6,291 bases of DNA from Thermoleophilia bacterium (GCA_029861485.1 JAOTZF010000111.1:1-6291); one strand, 5' to 3'. Counted from the first letter of the stretch, positions 1 to 5,961 are shown. Translations and numbers: made by a program. Notes: generated by a model not told the origin, from the sequence alone.

Positions 1-22
1 TTTAGGGTCTCCACGGACATCC

Positions 23-40
23 GACGCCGGGTCGGGCGTC
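23..40. other. 6-bp hairpin upstream of the first gene
   Basis: GACGCC (23-28) and GGCGTC (35-40) form a perfect 6-bp stem with a 6-nt loop. It could be the end of a terminator for a gene lying left of the window, or 5' leader structure of the gene starting at 63. No T-tract follows. The 10-mer CGACGCCGGG beginning at 22 recurs at 758-767. Confidence 0.3.
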
Positions 41-50
41 CCAACTCATC

Positions 51-57
51 GGGGGAG
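51..57 (+). promoter_or_regulatory. Ribosome binding site of the TM-helix protein gene
   Basis: The purine-rich GGGGGAG ends 5 nt before the ATG at 63. It favours that start over the in-frame ATG at 81, which has no comparable purine tract at the right distance. Confidence 0.6.
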
Positions 58-62
58 AGAAA

Positions 63-746
63 ATGGGCACAGAACGCCTCATGGCGTATTCGTTCAGCGA
101 CAGCCTGCAGACGTTGAGCGACCAGGTCGCCGAGTGGATTCCGCGGCTGATCGGCGCGCTGCTGATCCTGTTGATCGGCTACATCATCGCCAAGGTGCTG
201 GCTGGTCTTGTCAGGCGACTGCTGAAAAGGGTCGACCTGGATGGCTTTCTCGAGAGGAGTCCTGTCACCAAGGCGATCGTCGAGAAGATTCCCGACGTGT
301 CGACGACAGCCGTCCTCGTGGGCCTCACCTTCTGGCTGATCTTCCTGGCGGCACTCGGCGAGTCGGCGCGAGCACTCGACGTGGAGTCGATCAACAGCGC
401 CGTCGCCACGATCTGGGGTTACATCCCGAATGTGCTTGCCGCACTGCTGATCGTCGTCGTCGCGGTCATCGTCGCGGGATTCGTTCGCGATTTCCTGCGC
501 AAGGTCATGGGCGACACGCCGCTGGGAACAATCGCCTCCGTGGCCGCGCCGGTGCTGATCTTGGTCGTCGCAGGTTTCATGACACTCGTGCAGCTACGGA
601 TCGCCGTGCCGATCGTCACCGGGACCTACTACATCATCCTGGGTGCGATCGCCGCCGGCTCCGCGATCGCCTTTGGCTTGGGCGGCCGAGACGCCGCCAA
701 GCGACTTCTCGACGAAGCCGTCGAGAAGGGGCGCAGCGACTCATAG
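63..746 (+). CDS. MscS-like conserved TM-helix membrane protein (possible small mechanosensitive channel relative)
   Basis: This is a 227-residue integral membrane protein with about five hydrophobic segments, near residues 26-48, 82-103, 117-141, 157-178 and 183-206. Basic stretches follow the first segment (RRLLKR, 51-56) and the third (RDFLRK, 142-147). The last helix runs into the motif GLGGRDAAKR (205-214), typical of the 'conserved TM helix' proteins grouped with the mechanosensitive channel (MscS/CmpX-like) superfamily. The protein stops about 13 residues after this motif, so the soluble beta-domain and cytoplasmic cage of canonical MscS are absent. Channel activity is therefore inferred from family membership only. 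There is no cleavable signal peptide; the first helix probably serves as an anchor. The ATG at 63 is chosen because a strong Shine-Dalgarno sequence precedes it. The gene appears to stand alone and is convergent with the protease operon. Confidence 0.85.
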   Translation: MGTERLMAYSFSDSLQTLSDQVAEWIPRLIGALLILLIGYIIAKVLAGLVRRLLKRVDLDGFLERSPVTKAIVEKIPDVSTTAVLVGLTFWLIFLAALGESARALDVESINSAVATIWGYIPNVLAALLIVVVAVIVAGFVRDFLRKVMGDTPLGTIASVAAPVLILVVAGFMTLVQLRIAVPIVTGTYYIILGAIAAGSAIAFGLGGRDAAKRLLDEAVEKGRSDS

Positions 747-757
747 GGGGCGCGATG

Positions 758-787
758 CGACGCCGGGCCCCCCGTGGCCCGGCGTCG
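758..787. terminator. Perfect 12-bp G+C hairpin between convergent genes
   Basis: CGACGCCGGGCC (758-769) and GGCCCGGCGTCG (776-787) are exact reverse complements separated by CCCCGT. The hairpin starts 11 nt after the stop of the membrane-protein gene and ends 6 nt before the stop of the opposing protease gene. Its position suggests a two-way terminator or an mRNA 3'-end stabiliser. Neither side has a T-tract, so classical intrinsic termination is not certain. Confidence 0.55.
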
Positions 788-793
788 GAGTCC

Positions 794-1765
794 TCAGTCC
801 TCAACCCCAAGCTCTGCAGGCTCGACCTCGAGGGCCACGTCCGAGCCGCCGCGCACCGCGATCAGCGGGAGGCGGGCCCCGATGCGCTCCTCGGCGAGCA
901 GCCGTTGAAGGCTCGCGACGTCGGTCACGGGTTCTCCGACGAAGCTCACGATGATGTCCTCAGGCCGCAGCCCCGCCGCATCGGCGGGGCCGTGCTCGAG
1001 GACTTCGACGACCTCGATACCGCTACGGGCCCCCCAGCGGTCGCGCGCGCTGGAAGGCACCGGGCGCGGTCCGCCGGCGATTCCCAGGTGGGCGCGCCGC
1101 ACCCGGCCCCGGGTCATGAGGGCGCCGATGATGCCGCGGGTGACGTCGTTGATCGGCACTGCGAGGCCGACGCCGACCCCCGCGACCGCGGTACTGACAC
1201 CGACGACGCCACCCCCGTTGACGGCCAGCGCTCCGCCGGAGCTGCCCGGGTTCAAGGCGGCGTCGGTCTGAATGACGTCGTCGATCGTGCGCTGGGCGCG
1301 CCCGGACTGGACCGGCAATGACCGGCCCAGCGCTGAGATGACTCCCGCACTCACAGAGCCGGCCAGCCCGCGCGGGTTACCGATCGCCACCACCAGTTGG
1401 CCGATCCGCAGGGCGGTGGCGTCGGCCAGGGTTGCCGGCGGTAGCCCGTCGCCATCCACACGGATCACAGCCAGATCGGAGAGCGGGTCGCGTCCAACGA
1501 CTCGGAAGGCGTGCTCCTCGCCGTTCGAGAAGGTGGCGACTCCGGATGGATCGCGGCCGCCCACGACATGGGCCGACGTGATCAGAAAGCCGTCGCTGGT
1601 GATCACGACGGCGCTCCCGGCGCCCATGCTCTGGCGCCCGCGCCGGCCGCGCGCGGTGACGCGCAGGCTTGCGACCGAGGGCGACAGCCGCCCGACGACG
1701 TCGGTGACCACCCGGGAGTAGGCATCGAGTGCCTCGGCCTCGTCGGTCTGCAGGTCGGTGCTCAC
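794..1765 (-). CDS. HtrA/DegP-like (S1C) trypsin-fold serine protease with C-terminal PDZ domain
   Basis: This 323-residue serine endopeptidase has an intact catalytic triad: His66 in TSAHVV, Asp97 in DPLSDLAVIRV, and Ser176 in NPGSSGGAL. The oxyanion glycine G174 is also present. The protease domain spans about residues 25-217. A single PDZ domain (about 225-317) carries the usual ADAAGLRPEDII helix and strand. It is shorter than E. coli DegP, which has two PDZ domains, and is closer to one-PDZ DegS-like proteins. Unlike those, its N-terminus (residues 1-45) has no signal peptide or membrane anchor and is rather acidic, so it is predicted to be cytoplasmic. The start is GTG at 1765, overlapping the stop of the upstream paralogue as GTGA, so it is probably translationally coupled. 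Substrate is unknown; protein quality control is the family default. Confidence 0.92.
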   Translation of the reverse strand: MSTDLQTDEAEALDAYSRVVTDVVGRLSPSVASLRVTARGRRGRQSMGAGSAVVITSDGFLITSAHVVGGRDPSGVATFSNGEEHAFRVVGRDPLSDLAVIRVDGDGLPPATLADATALRIGQLVVAIGNPRGLAGSVSAGVISALGRSLPVQSGRAQRTIDDVIQTDAALNPGSSGGALAVNGGGVVGVSTAVAGVGVGLAVPINDVTRGIIGALMTRGRVRRAHLGIAGGPRPVPSSARDRWGARSGIEVVEVLEHGPADAAGLRPEDIIVSFVGEPVTDVASLQRLLAEERIGARLPLIAVRGGSDVALEVEPAELGVED

Positions 1766-2661
1766 GATGATCGGCCTTTGAGCGTCACCTCAGCGCTCGC
1801 GTCCTCGACGCCGCGGACGTAGCCGATGGTGATGGCCTGCCCAGGGGCCGCCTCACCAAGCCGCTCGTACAGGGCGTCGAGTCCGTCGACTCCTTGCTCG
1901 TCGATCGCGACGATGAGATCTCCCCGGCGAAGTCCAGCCGCATCGGCCGGGCTGTCGGGCTCGACCTCGCTGACCAGCACGCCGCCGCGCTCGTCCAGGC
2001 CGACGGCACGGCGCATACGCCGTGCCGCACGGGGTGGCATCACCGCGACACCCAGCCTGGGGCGCTCGCGCACCTCGCCGCGCATCGCGGCCTCGACGCG
2101 CTCCCAGAACTCGGCGGTGGCACCGACGGCGAGCACCAGGCCCTCTCCGGTGCGGAGGGCATTGACGCCGACCAGCCGATCCGAGAGATCGACGAGCGGT
2201 CCTCCGGCCGAGCCTCGGGGGAGGGGCGCCGTGTGCTCGATTGCCGACTCGAGCCGGCGACCGCGCGGGCCGCGTGCCGTACGTGCGGCCGATGTGGTCC
2301 AGCCCGCGGTCGCCCTCAGGCCCCGCCCGCCGGGGTCGGCGAGCGCGATCACTGGGGAGCCGAGGCCGGGCAACTCGTCGTCGCGCCGGGCGATCGGTGT
2401 CGCGTCCGCGGTGGAGACGGTGAGTACCGCGATACCGAGCTCACGATCGACCCCGGCGATCTCGGCCGTCTCGCGGCGCCCGTCGGAGAAGACCACGGTG
2501 GGCTGTCCGCGGCTGACCATGGGAGCCAGCGTCAGCACGTGGTCCTGCACGATGACTACGCCGGATCCCCGGCCGCGCCCTAGGCCGACGACGCTGGGGC
2601 CCAGGCGCTCGGCGGCCCCAGCTACTGCACTCCCGATCCCCGTGAGTGTCTCTACTGCCAT
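1762..2661 (-). CDS. Catalytically dead HtrA-like PDZ protein (pseudoprotease)
   Basis: This 299-residue paralogue of the downstream protease keeps the trypsin-fold landmarks and a PDZ domain (about 203-297, with SPADAAGLRRGDLIVAID near 237-254). All three catalytic residues are replaced. The TSAHVV site reads TLAPMV, so Pro47 stands for His. The DLAV site reads GIAVL, so Gly76 stands for Asp. The GSSGG site reads GSAGG, so Ala152 stands for Ser. The frame is open with no internal stop, and codon use matches its neighbours, so this is a maintained gene and not a decaying one. The ATG at 2661 has a good ribosome binding site (GAGG at 2672-2669, 7-nt spacing). No signal peptide or membrane segment is visible. 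It is first in the operon and overlaps the active protease gene by 4 nt. I infer a regulatory, scaffold or substrate-binding role through the PDZ domain. Confidence 0.88.
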   Translation of the reverse strand: MAVETLTGIGSAVAGAAERLGPSVVGLGRGRGSGVVIVQDHVLTLAPMVSRGQPTVVFSDGRRETAEIAGVDRELGIAVLTVSTADATPIARRDDELPGLGSPVIALADPGGRGLRATAGWTTSAARTARGPRGRRLESAIEHTAPLPRGSAGGPLVDLSDRLVGVNALRTGEGLVLAVGATAEFWERVEAAMRGEVRERPRLGVAVMPPRAARRMRRAVGLDERGGVLVSEVEPDSPADAAGLRRGDLIVAIDEQGVDGLDALYERLGEAAPGQAITIGYVRGVEDASAEVTLKGRSS

Positions 2662-2672
2662 CTTCTACCCTC

Positions 2673-2689
2673 ACTTGTTAATTGCAAGT
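2673..2689. promoter_or_regulatory. Inverted repeat, candidate operator of the HxlR regulator
   Basis: ACTTG (2673-2677) and CAAGT (2685-2689) form an inverted repeat with a 7-nt spacer in the gap between the divergent protease operon and HxlR gene. The arrangement of short arms around about 7 nt resembles operators known for some HxlR-family proteins (the TACT-N7-AGTA type of YodB). That it is the site of this regulator is inferred. Confidence 0.45.
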
Positions 2690-2703
2690 AACTATCATAT
2701 ATC
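2675..2703 (+). promoter_or_regulatory. Candidate promoter of the HxlR-family gene
   Basis: TTGTTA (2675-2680) and TATATC (2698-2703) are spaced 17 nt apart and lie in the only markedly AT-rich stretch of the window. About a quarter of bases 2673-2710 are G or C. The match to sigma-70 consensus is moderate. Confidence 0.35.
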
Positions 2704-2705
2704 AA
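2677..2705 (-). promoter_or_regulatory. Candidate promoter of the pseudoprotease-protease operon
   Basis: On the minus strand TTGATA (2705-2700) and ATTAAC (2682-2677) are 17 nt apart, about 16 nt upstream of the operon's first ATG. The site overlaps the candidate plus-strand promoter and the inverted repeat, so a protein bound here could affect both directions. Confidence 0.35.
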
Positions 2706-2738
2706 CTGTACCGTGGGGAGCCCGCCGTAGCATTCAGC

Positions 2739-3110
2739 GTGGTGAGCGAAGCCGAAGAACACGACGCGCAACGGCTGGTCGAGGCCCTCGCGGTCGTCGG
2801 CGATCGATGGAGCCTCGCGGTGGTGGCCGCGCTGGCCCCGGGGCCGCGGAGGTTCGGAGAGATCGCGAGCTCCCTCCCCGGCATCTCGACGAACGTCCTC
2901 AGCCGAAGGCTCAGCGACCTGCAGCGCGATGGTGTCGTGCGGGCCGAGCGCTACTCGGATCGACCCCCACGCCACATCTACTCTCTCAGCGGGCGGGGTC
3001 GCGACCTGGTCGGCGTGACGGACGCACTGGTCGCCTGGATGCGTTCTGCGGAAGGTGATGCGACCCCGGATCGCGATGAGAACGCGGGGGACGACACCTT
3101 CTGGGCCTGA
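2739..3110 (+). CDS. HxlR-family winged helix-turn-helix transcriptional regulator (cysteine-free)
   Basis: This DNA-binding regulator of about 123 residues shows the family signature in order: VVGDRWSLAVVAAL (19-32), PRRFGEIASSLPGIS (36-50), the recognition-helix region NVLSRRLSDLQRDG (52-65), then the wing VVRAERYSDRPPRHIYSLSGRG (66-87, two parts). The acidic C-terminal tail (about 102-123) is probably disordered. The frame is open back to a TTG at 2682, but starting there would leave 20 nt to the divergent gene and place the promoter inside the coding region. GTG at 2739 or 2742 gives the usual family length before the GDRW motif, although no clear ribosome binding site precedes either. 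The conserved N-terminal cysteine of redox-sensing members such as YodB is missing, and the protein has no cysteine at all. It probably controls the divergent protease pair and itself; this is inferred from position. Confidence 0.85.
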   Translation: MVSEAEEHDAQRLVEALAVVGDRWSLAVVAALAPGPRRFGEIASSLPGISTNVLSRRLSDLQRDGVVRAERYSDRPPRHIYSLSGRGRDLVGVTDALVAWMRSAEGDATPDRDENAGDDTFWA

Positions 3111-3113
3111 GCG

Positions 3114-4319
3114 CTAGATATGCAGGTCCTCGGGTTCCTCATGGCCGCGGGCAAAGCGACGTGCGTCGAGCCTTTCGGCGCGTCGGAAGGTCTGGTGTCG
3201 ACCGGTCGTGATGAGCTCTGCGAGAGCGAGTCCGGCCGCGTAACTCTGCATGATGCCGCGACCCGAGAAGGAATGGATCTCGAACGCGTTCCGCACGCCC
3301 TCTACCCCCCCGAGGATCGCAGAGTTGTCCGGCGTGAGCGCGTAGAGGCCCGCCCAGCCGTGGACGTGATGCAGGCGGTCCATTACGCTCATGCGGGCCG
3401 CGAGGCGAGGCCAGATCTCCGACTCGAAGAAGGCAGCGCCGTCGTAGGTGAAGTCGTAGCTTGGAGGGTCTCCCGGCGGGGAGTATCCGCCGAGAAGGAG
3501 GTTGCCCGACTCGTGATGGAAGTAGACCCCGGTCGTATCGACGATCATGCCTTGCCCCGACAGGTCGAGGTCCTGCGAGGCGAAGACGCTGATCTGGCGG
3601 CGCACGGCTCGGGAATGGACGGGCCCGCCCATGAGCCGAGCGATCTTGGCTGCCCACGGTCCAGCCGCGTTGACGACCCGCAGCGGCCGGAGGGCTTCCC
3701 GCGGGCCATCCTCGGGCGACCCCTCGAGGCTGCGATACGCGGCGAGGCCGTCCTCGATGTGGCATAGGCGAACTTGCGTGATCGCGTCGTCGTCCCGGTC
3801 CATTCCCACCGCTAGGCGGCGATCTCGGAACTCGACTCCTCCGGCGCGAGCCCGTGAGCGGTAGTGCTCCTTGACGGCGTGAGGGCTGATCAGGCCGTCT
3901 CTCGGGGAGAAGGTGGCGCCGGCGATGCCCTCCTTGTTGTCGATGACCGGCCAGCGCGCCACCACCTCGTCGGCGGTCAGCAACTCGACCGGCCAACCGA
4001 GGGCATTCTGGGTCTGAGCGTGCTGAGTTGCCCCCTTCCACAATTCGGGGCCATAAAGCCAGAGGTAGCCCTTCTCGCGAAAGCCGAACTCCTCCGCATG
4101 CTGGCCGTAATACTCGATCGAGTGCGCGCACATCTCGATGTTGACCTCGCGCCACCAGGTGGCCCGCACGCCACCGGCGTTCAGCTCGGAGGACGAGCGG
4201 ACCCCCGCGAGGTCGGGGTCGACGACTACAACGTCCTCCTCGCCGAGATCGGCGAGATGCATTGCAAGCGAGCTGCCCGCGATGCCGGCGCCGATGATCA
4301 GCGTACCGACCTCTTCCAT
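3114..4319 (-). CDS. FAD-dependent oxidoreductase, DAO (glycine/D-amino acid oxidase, FOXRED1-like) family
   Basis: This flavoprotein of about 401 residues probably oxidises an amine, amino acid or hydroxy acid. The N-terminal Rossmann motif GAGIAG (10-15) follows strand TLII, and Asp34 ends the second strand (VVVVD) as the likely ribose ligand. SSSELNAGGVR (42-52) matches the FAD-contacting segment of sarcosine oxidase beta and FOXRED1 relatives. A central NAAGPWA motif is the usual DAO-fold strand. The C-terminal GLYALTPDNSAILGG (324-338) and SFSGRGIMQSYAAGLALAEL (350-369) are the second FAD-binding region. Length is normal. The frame extends upstream to 4364, but ATG at 4319 is preferred because GGAGG lies 4 nt upstream. 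The stop is 3 nt from that of the convergent regulator gene. Substrate and electron acceptor cannot be read from the sequence. Confidence 0.9.
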   Translation of the reverse strand: MEEVGTLIIGAGIAGSSLAMHLADLGEEDVVVVDPDLAGVRSSSELNAGGVRATWWREVNIEMCAHSIEYYGQHAEEFGFREKGYLWLYGPELWKGATQHAQTQNALGWPVELLTADEVVARWPVIDNKEGIAGATFSPRDGLISPHAVKEHYRSRARAGGVEFRDRRLAVGMDRDDDAITQVRLCHIEDGLAAYRSLEGSPEDGPREALRPLRVVNAAGPWAAKIARLMGGPVHSRAVRRQISVFASQDLDLSGQGMIVDTTGVYFHHESGNLLLGGYSPPGDPPSYDFTYDGAAFFESEIWPRLAARMSVMDRLHHVHGWAGLYALTPDNSAILGGVEGVRNAFEIHSFSGRGIMQSYAAGLALAELITTGRHQTFRRAERLDARRFARGHEEPEDLHI

Positions 4320-4323
4320 CGCC

Positions 4324-4328
4324 CCTCC
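4324..4328 (-). promoter_or_regulatory. Ribosome binding site of the FAD oxidoreductase gene
   Basis: On the minus strand GGAGG, extended to GGAGGGG, sits just before the ATG at 4319. It rules in this start over a longer form starting at 4364, which would add 15 residues before the flavin-binding strand. Confidence 0.6.
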
Positions 4329-4396
4329 GTGTGGTTGGAGCCAAGCACAGCGCGGCCCGGCCACAGCGTCAATGGGAGCTAGTCGTCCCGGCGCCC

Positions 4397-4412
4397 CGCT
4401 CCGGGAGGAGCG
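4397..4412. other. 6-bp hairpin between the small gene and the oxidoreductase gene
   Basis: CGCTCC (4397-4402) and GGAGCG (4407-4412) form a perfect stem around a 4-nt loop. The hairpin lies in the 135-nt gap (4320-4454) between two minus-strand genes. It lacks a T-tract. It could weakly separate the two genes or structure the leader of the oxidoreductase mRNA. No convincing promoter was picked out in this gap. Confidence 0.3.
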
Positions 4413-4454
4413 ACGAGCTGCCGCGCTGGGCCACCGACCGGCGACAGGTCTGAT

Positions 4455-4754
4455 CTAGACCGAGGCGGGAATGGGAACGACGCTCTCGACCGGGCCGGGG
4501 CCGCACTCGGAAAGCTCGCTCACGAGCCACTCCAGGCGAGCATTGGGCCAGCGCTCGGAGTTCACGAGGTCCTGGCCGAGCTCGATAGCGCCCATCAGGC
4601 AGTCCATGGCCCCGGAGGTCTCGTCGACCGCCTCGCAGAACAACAGGGCATCCGCGGCCTCGCGGATGACGTCCTTCTCGGCCGGCTGCAGCGGCTCGGA
4701 GCCGCGCAGCAGATCCATCACTCGTCCGTAGGCCTTTGCACGATCTGAGGTCAT
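4455..4754 (-). CDS. Small helical protein of unknown function
   Basis: I do not recognise a named family. The protein of 99 residues looks all-helical and soluble: amphipathic stretches at about 3-18 (SDRAKAYGRVMDLLRG), 24-46 (EKDVIREAADALLF core), 49-63 and 70-83, followed by a Gly/Pro/Val-rich tail. It is acidic and has three cysteines (40, 52, 84), with no metal-binding spacing. The frame is open to 4952, but that would overlap the divergent reductase gene and adds Pro/Arg-rich sequence of non-coding character. The ATG at 4754 has GGAG 3 nt upstream, which is close but usable. It lies upstream of the oxidoreductase gene on the same strand with a 135-nt gap, so cotranscription is possible but unproven. 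Confidence 0.6.
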   Translation of the reverse strand: MTSDRAKAYGRVMDLLRGSEPLQPAEKDVIREAADALLFCEAVDETSGAMDCLMGAIELGQDLVNSERWPNARLEWLVSELSECGPGPVESVVPIPASV

Positions 4755-4905
4755 CTGCTCCGGTGGGGGTAGGTAAACGCTCTCCCGGTACTCTGAAGCC
4801 TCGATCGGCTGGCATACGGAGGCGCCTGATCCCCCTGTGGAGAACCGTTCGTGGCAGATTGCCGGAAATAACGCCGTTCTGGCCCTTGTCACCCCGGGCT
4901 GATAC
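4755..4905. other. Divergent intergenic region between the small gene and the aldo/keto reductase gene
   Basis: This 151-nt gap must hold the promoters of both divergent genes. I see no strong sigma-70-like pair, palindrome or riboswitch-like structure. TTGTCA at 4886-4891 resembles a -35 box but lies too close to the start codon at 4906 to serve that gene. Confidence 0.4.
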
Positions 4906-5865
4906 GTGAGCACGGAAATCGGCCGTGCCGGCGCGATCGGTCTGGGGGCCATGGGACTTACGGGTGCCTATGGCCATGTGAGCCGTGCGCAGGCGCTCGC
5001 AGTGCTGCAGCGCGCGCTCAGTCGCGGAATCCGCCACATCGACACGGCTGCGAGCTACGCCGACGGCGCCAACGAGCGCCTCATCGCAGAGGCGATCGTC
5101 GGCCGTGAGGACGTCTTCGTCGCAACCAAGTGCGGAGTGCGCTGGGGCGCCGGTCGCCTCATGCGCGACGGATCGGCTGAGGCCATTCGTGACGGTGCCG
5201 AGCAGAGCCTGCGCCGGCTCGGCCGGGACACGATCGATCTGCTCTACCTTCACCGGGTCGATCCCGCCACTCCGATCGAGCGCAGCGTCGAGGCGATGGT
5301 GAGCCTCAGAAACCGCGGGCTCGTGCGGCACCTAGGGCTCTCCGAGGCGTCGGCCGACACCATCCGGAGGGCCGCGGCGACCGGGCCGATCGCTGCCCTG
5401 CAGTCCGAATACTCGCTCATGAGCCGCGAAATCGAGCACGAGATCGCGCCCACGCTCACGGACCTCGAGGTCACTCTGGTCGCCTACGCGCCGCTGGGCA
5501 GAGGCCTCCTCGGCGGCGCGGTGTCGAGCCCCGCTGATCTCGGGCGCGGCGACTTTCGTCGGTCGGTGCCCCGCTTCTTCGGGGAGAACCTGGAGCCCAA
5601 CCTGCGGCGGGCGGCCGCCCTCGACCACATCGCCTGCTCGCGCGGCATCACGCGTGCGCAGGTCGCGCTGGCATGGCTCGTCGGCAAGCCTGGAGTGATC
5701 GCCATCCCCGGCACCACGCGTGTGGAGGCAGTGGTCGAGAATGCCGCGGCCGCCAGCATCACGTTGGAGCCCCGAGAGACGCGGATGCTCGAGGACGCTT
5801 TCCCGCCGGGATCCGCCCACGGGGCGCGATACCCGCGAACGATGCTCGAAGGGCTCGAGATCTGA
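4906..5865 (+). CDS. Aldo/keto reductase, AKR13/YakC-like
   Basis: This NAD(P)H-dependent carbonyl reductase has 319 residues, near the usual length of a TIM-barrel aldo/keto reductase. The catalytic tetrad is complete: Asp46 and Tyr51 in DTAASYADGANE, Lys75 in VATKCG, and His116 in LYLHRVD. Further family segments are GLGAMGL (12-18), HLGLSEAS, ALQSEYSLMSRE and AYAPLGRGLLGG. PRFFGENLEPNL is characteristic of the AKR13 group. The cofactor-binding segment IPGTTRVEAVVEN (267-279) includes Arg272 and Asn279, typical of NADPH preference. The start is GTG at 4906, at the natural beginning of the first strand, though no good ribosome binding site precedes it. No signal peptide is present, so it is cytoplasmic. 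Physiological substrate is unknown; relatives reduce varied aldehydes and ketones. Confidence 0.92.
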   Translation: MSTEIGRAGAIGLGAMGLTGAYGHVSRAQALAVLQRALSRGIRHIDTAASYADGANERLIAEAIVGREDVFVATKCGVRWGAGRLMRDGSAEAIRDGAEQSLRRLGRDTIDLLYLHRVDPATPIERSVEAMVSLRNRGLVRHLGLSEASADTIRRAAATGPIAALQSEYSLMSREIEHEIAPTLTDLEVTLVAYAPLGRGLLGGAVSSPADLGRGDFRRSVPRFFGENLEPNLRRAAALDHIACSRGITRAQVALAWLVGKPGVIAIPGTTRVEAVVENAAAASITLEPRETRMLEDAFPPGSAHGARYPRTMLEGLEI

Positions 5866-5870
5866 CCCCT

Positions 5871-5891
5871 GCCGCGCGCTCGGGCGGTTTT
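5871..5891 (+). terminator. Weak terminator-like hairpin after the aldo/keto reductase gene
   Basis: GCCGC (5871-5875) can pair with GCGGT (5884-5888) in a short stem that includes one G-U pair, followed by a T-run at 5888-5891. It begins 5 nt after the stop codon, where a terminator is expected, but the stem is short. Confidence 0.35.
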
Positions 5892-5940
5892 AACAATTGC
5901 GTCGAGGCGTGCTCTTTGCCGCGCCTGTGGCGGTGCTCTT

Positions 5941-5961
5941 CCCGACGAGCGCTCGGGGTTT
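5941..5961 (+). terminator. Second terminator-like hairpin downstream of the aldo/keto reductase gene
   Basis: CCCGA (5941-5945) and TCGGG (5953-5957) form a 5-bp stem around CGAGCGC, followed by GTTT. It may back up the weak hairpin at 5871 on the plus strand. Confidence 0.3.

Noticed and set aside
134..1321. Long 395-codon open frame on the plus strand crossing the membrane-protein gene and the protease gene
   Set aside because: It is a frame shadow. It overlaps two well-supported genes and the hairpin between them, and encodes Arg/Asp/Ala-rich sequence without domain features, as expected in G+C-rich DNA.
1762..2661. Treating the triad-less protease as a decayed pseudogene
   Set aside because: The frame is intact over 299 residues with a good ribosome binding site, a preserved PDZ domain and 4-nt coupling to the next gene, which points to a maintained non-catalytic protein.
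2690..2705. TGATA-TA-TGATA direct repeat on the minus strand in the AT-rich island
   Set aside because: It is too short and too simple in sequence to separate from ordinary AT-rich promoter DNA.
1826..3058. 410-codon plus-strand open frame opposite the pseudoprotease and through the HxlR gene
   Set aside because: The translation is Ser/Arg/Pro-rich with no recognisable motif, and it runs antisense to the pseudoprotease and out of frame with the regulator.
3139..4344. 401-codon minus-strand frame alongside the FAD oxidoreductase
   Set aside because: It is the alternative frame of the same region; the other frame carries clear FAD-binding motifs and a good ribosome binding site.
4369..5331. 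320-codon minus-strand frame spanning the small gene and the aldo/keto reductase start
   Set aside because: It is antisense to the reductase catalytic residues and out of frame with the small gene, with no domain signal.
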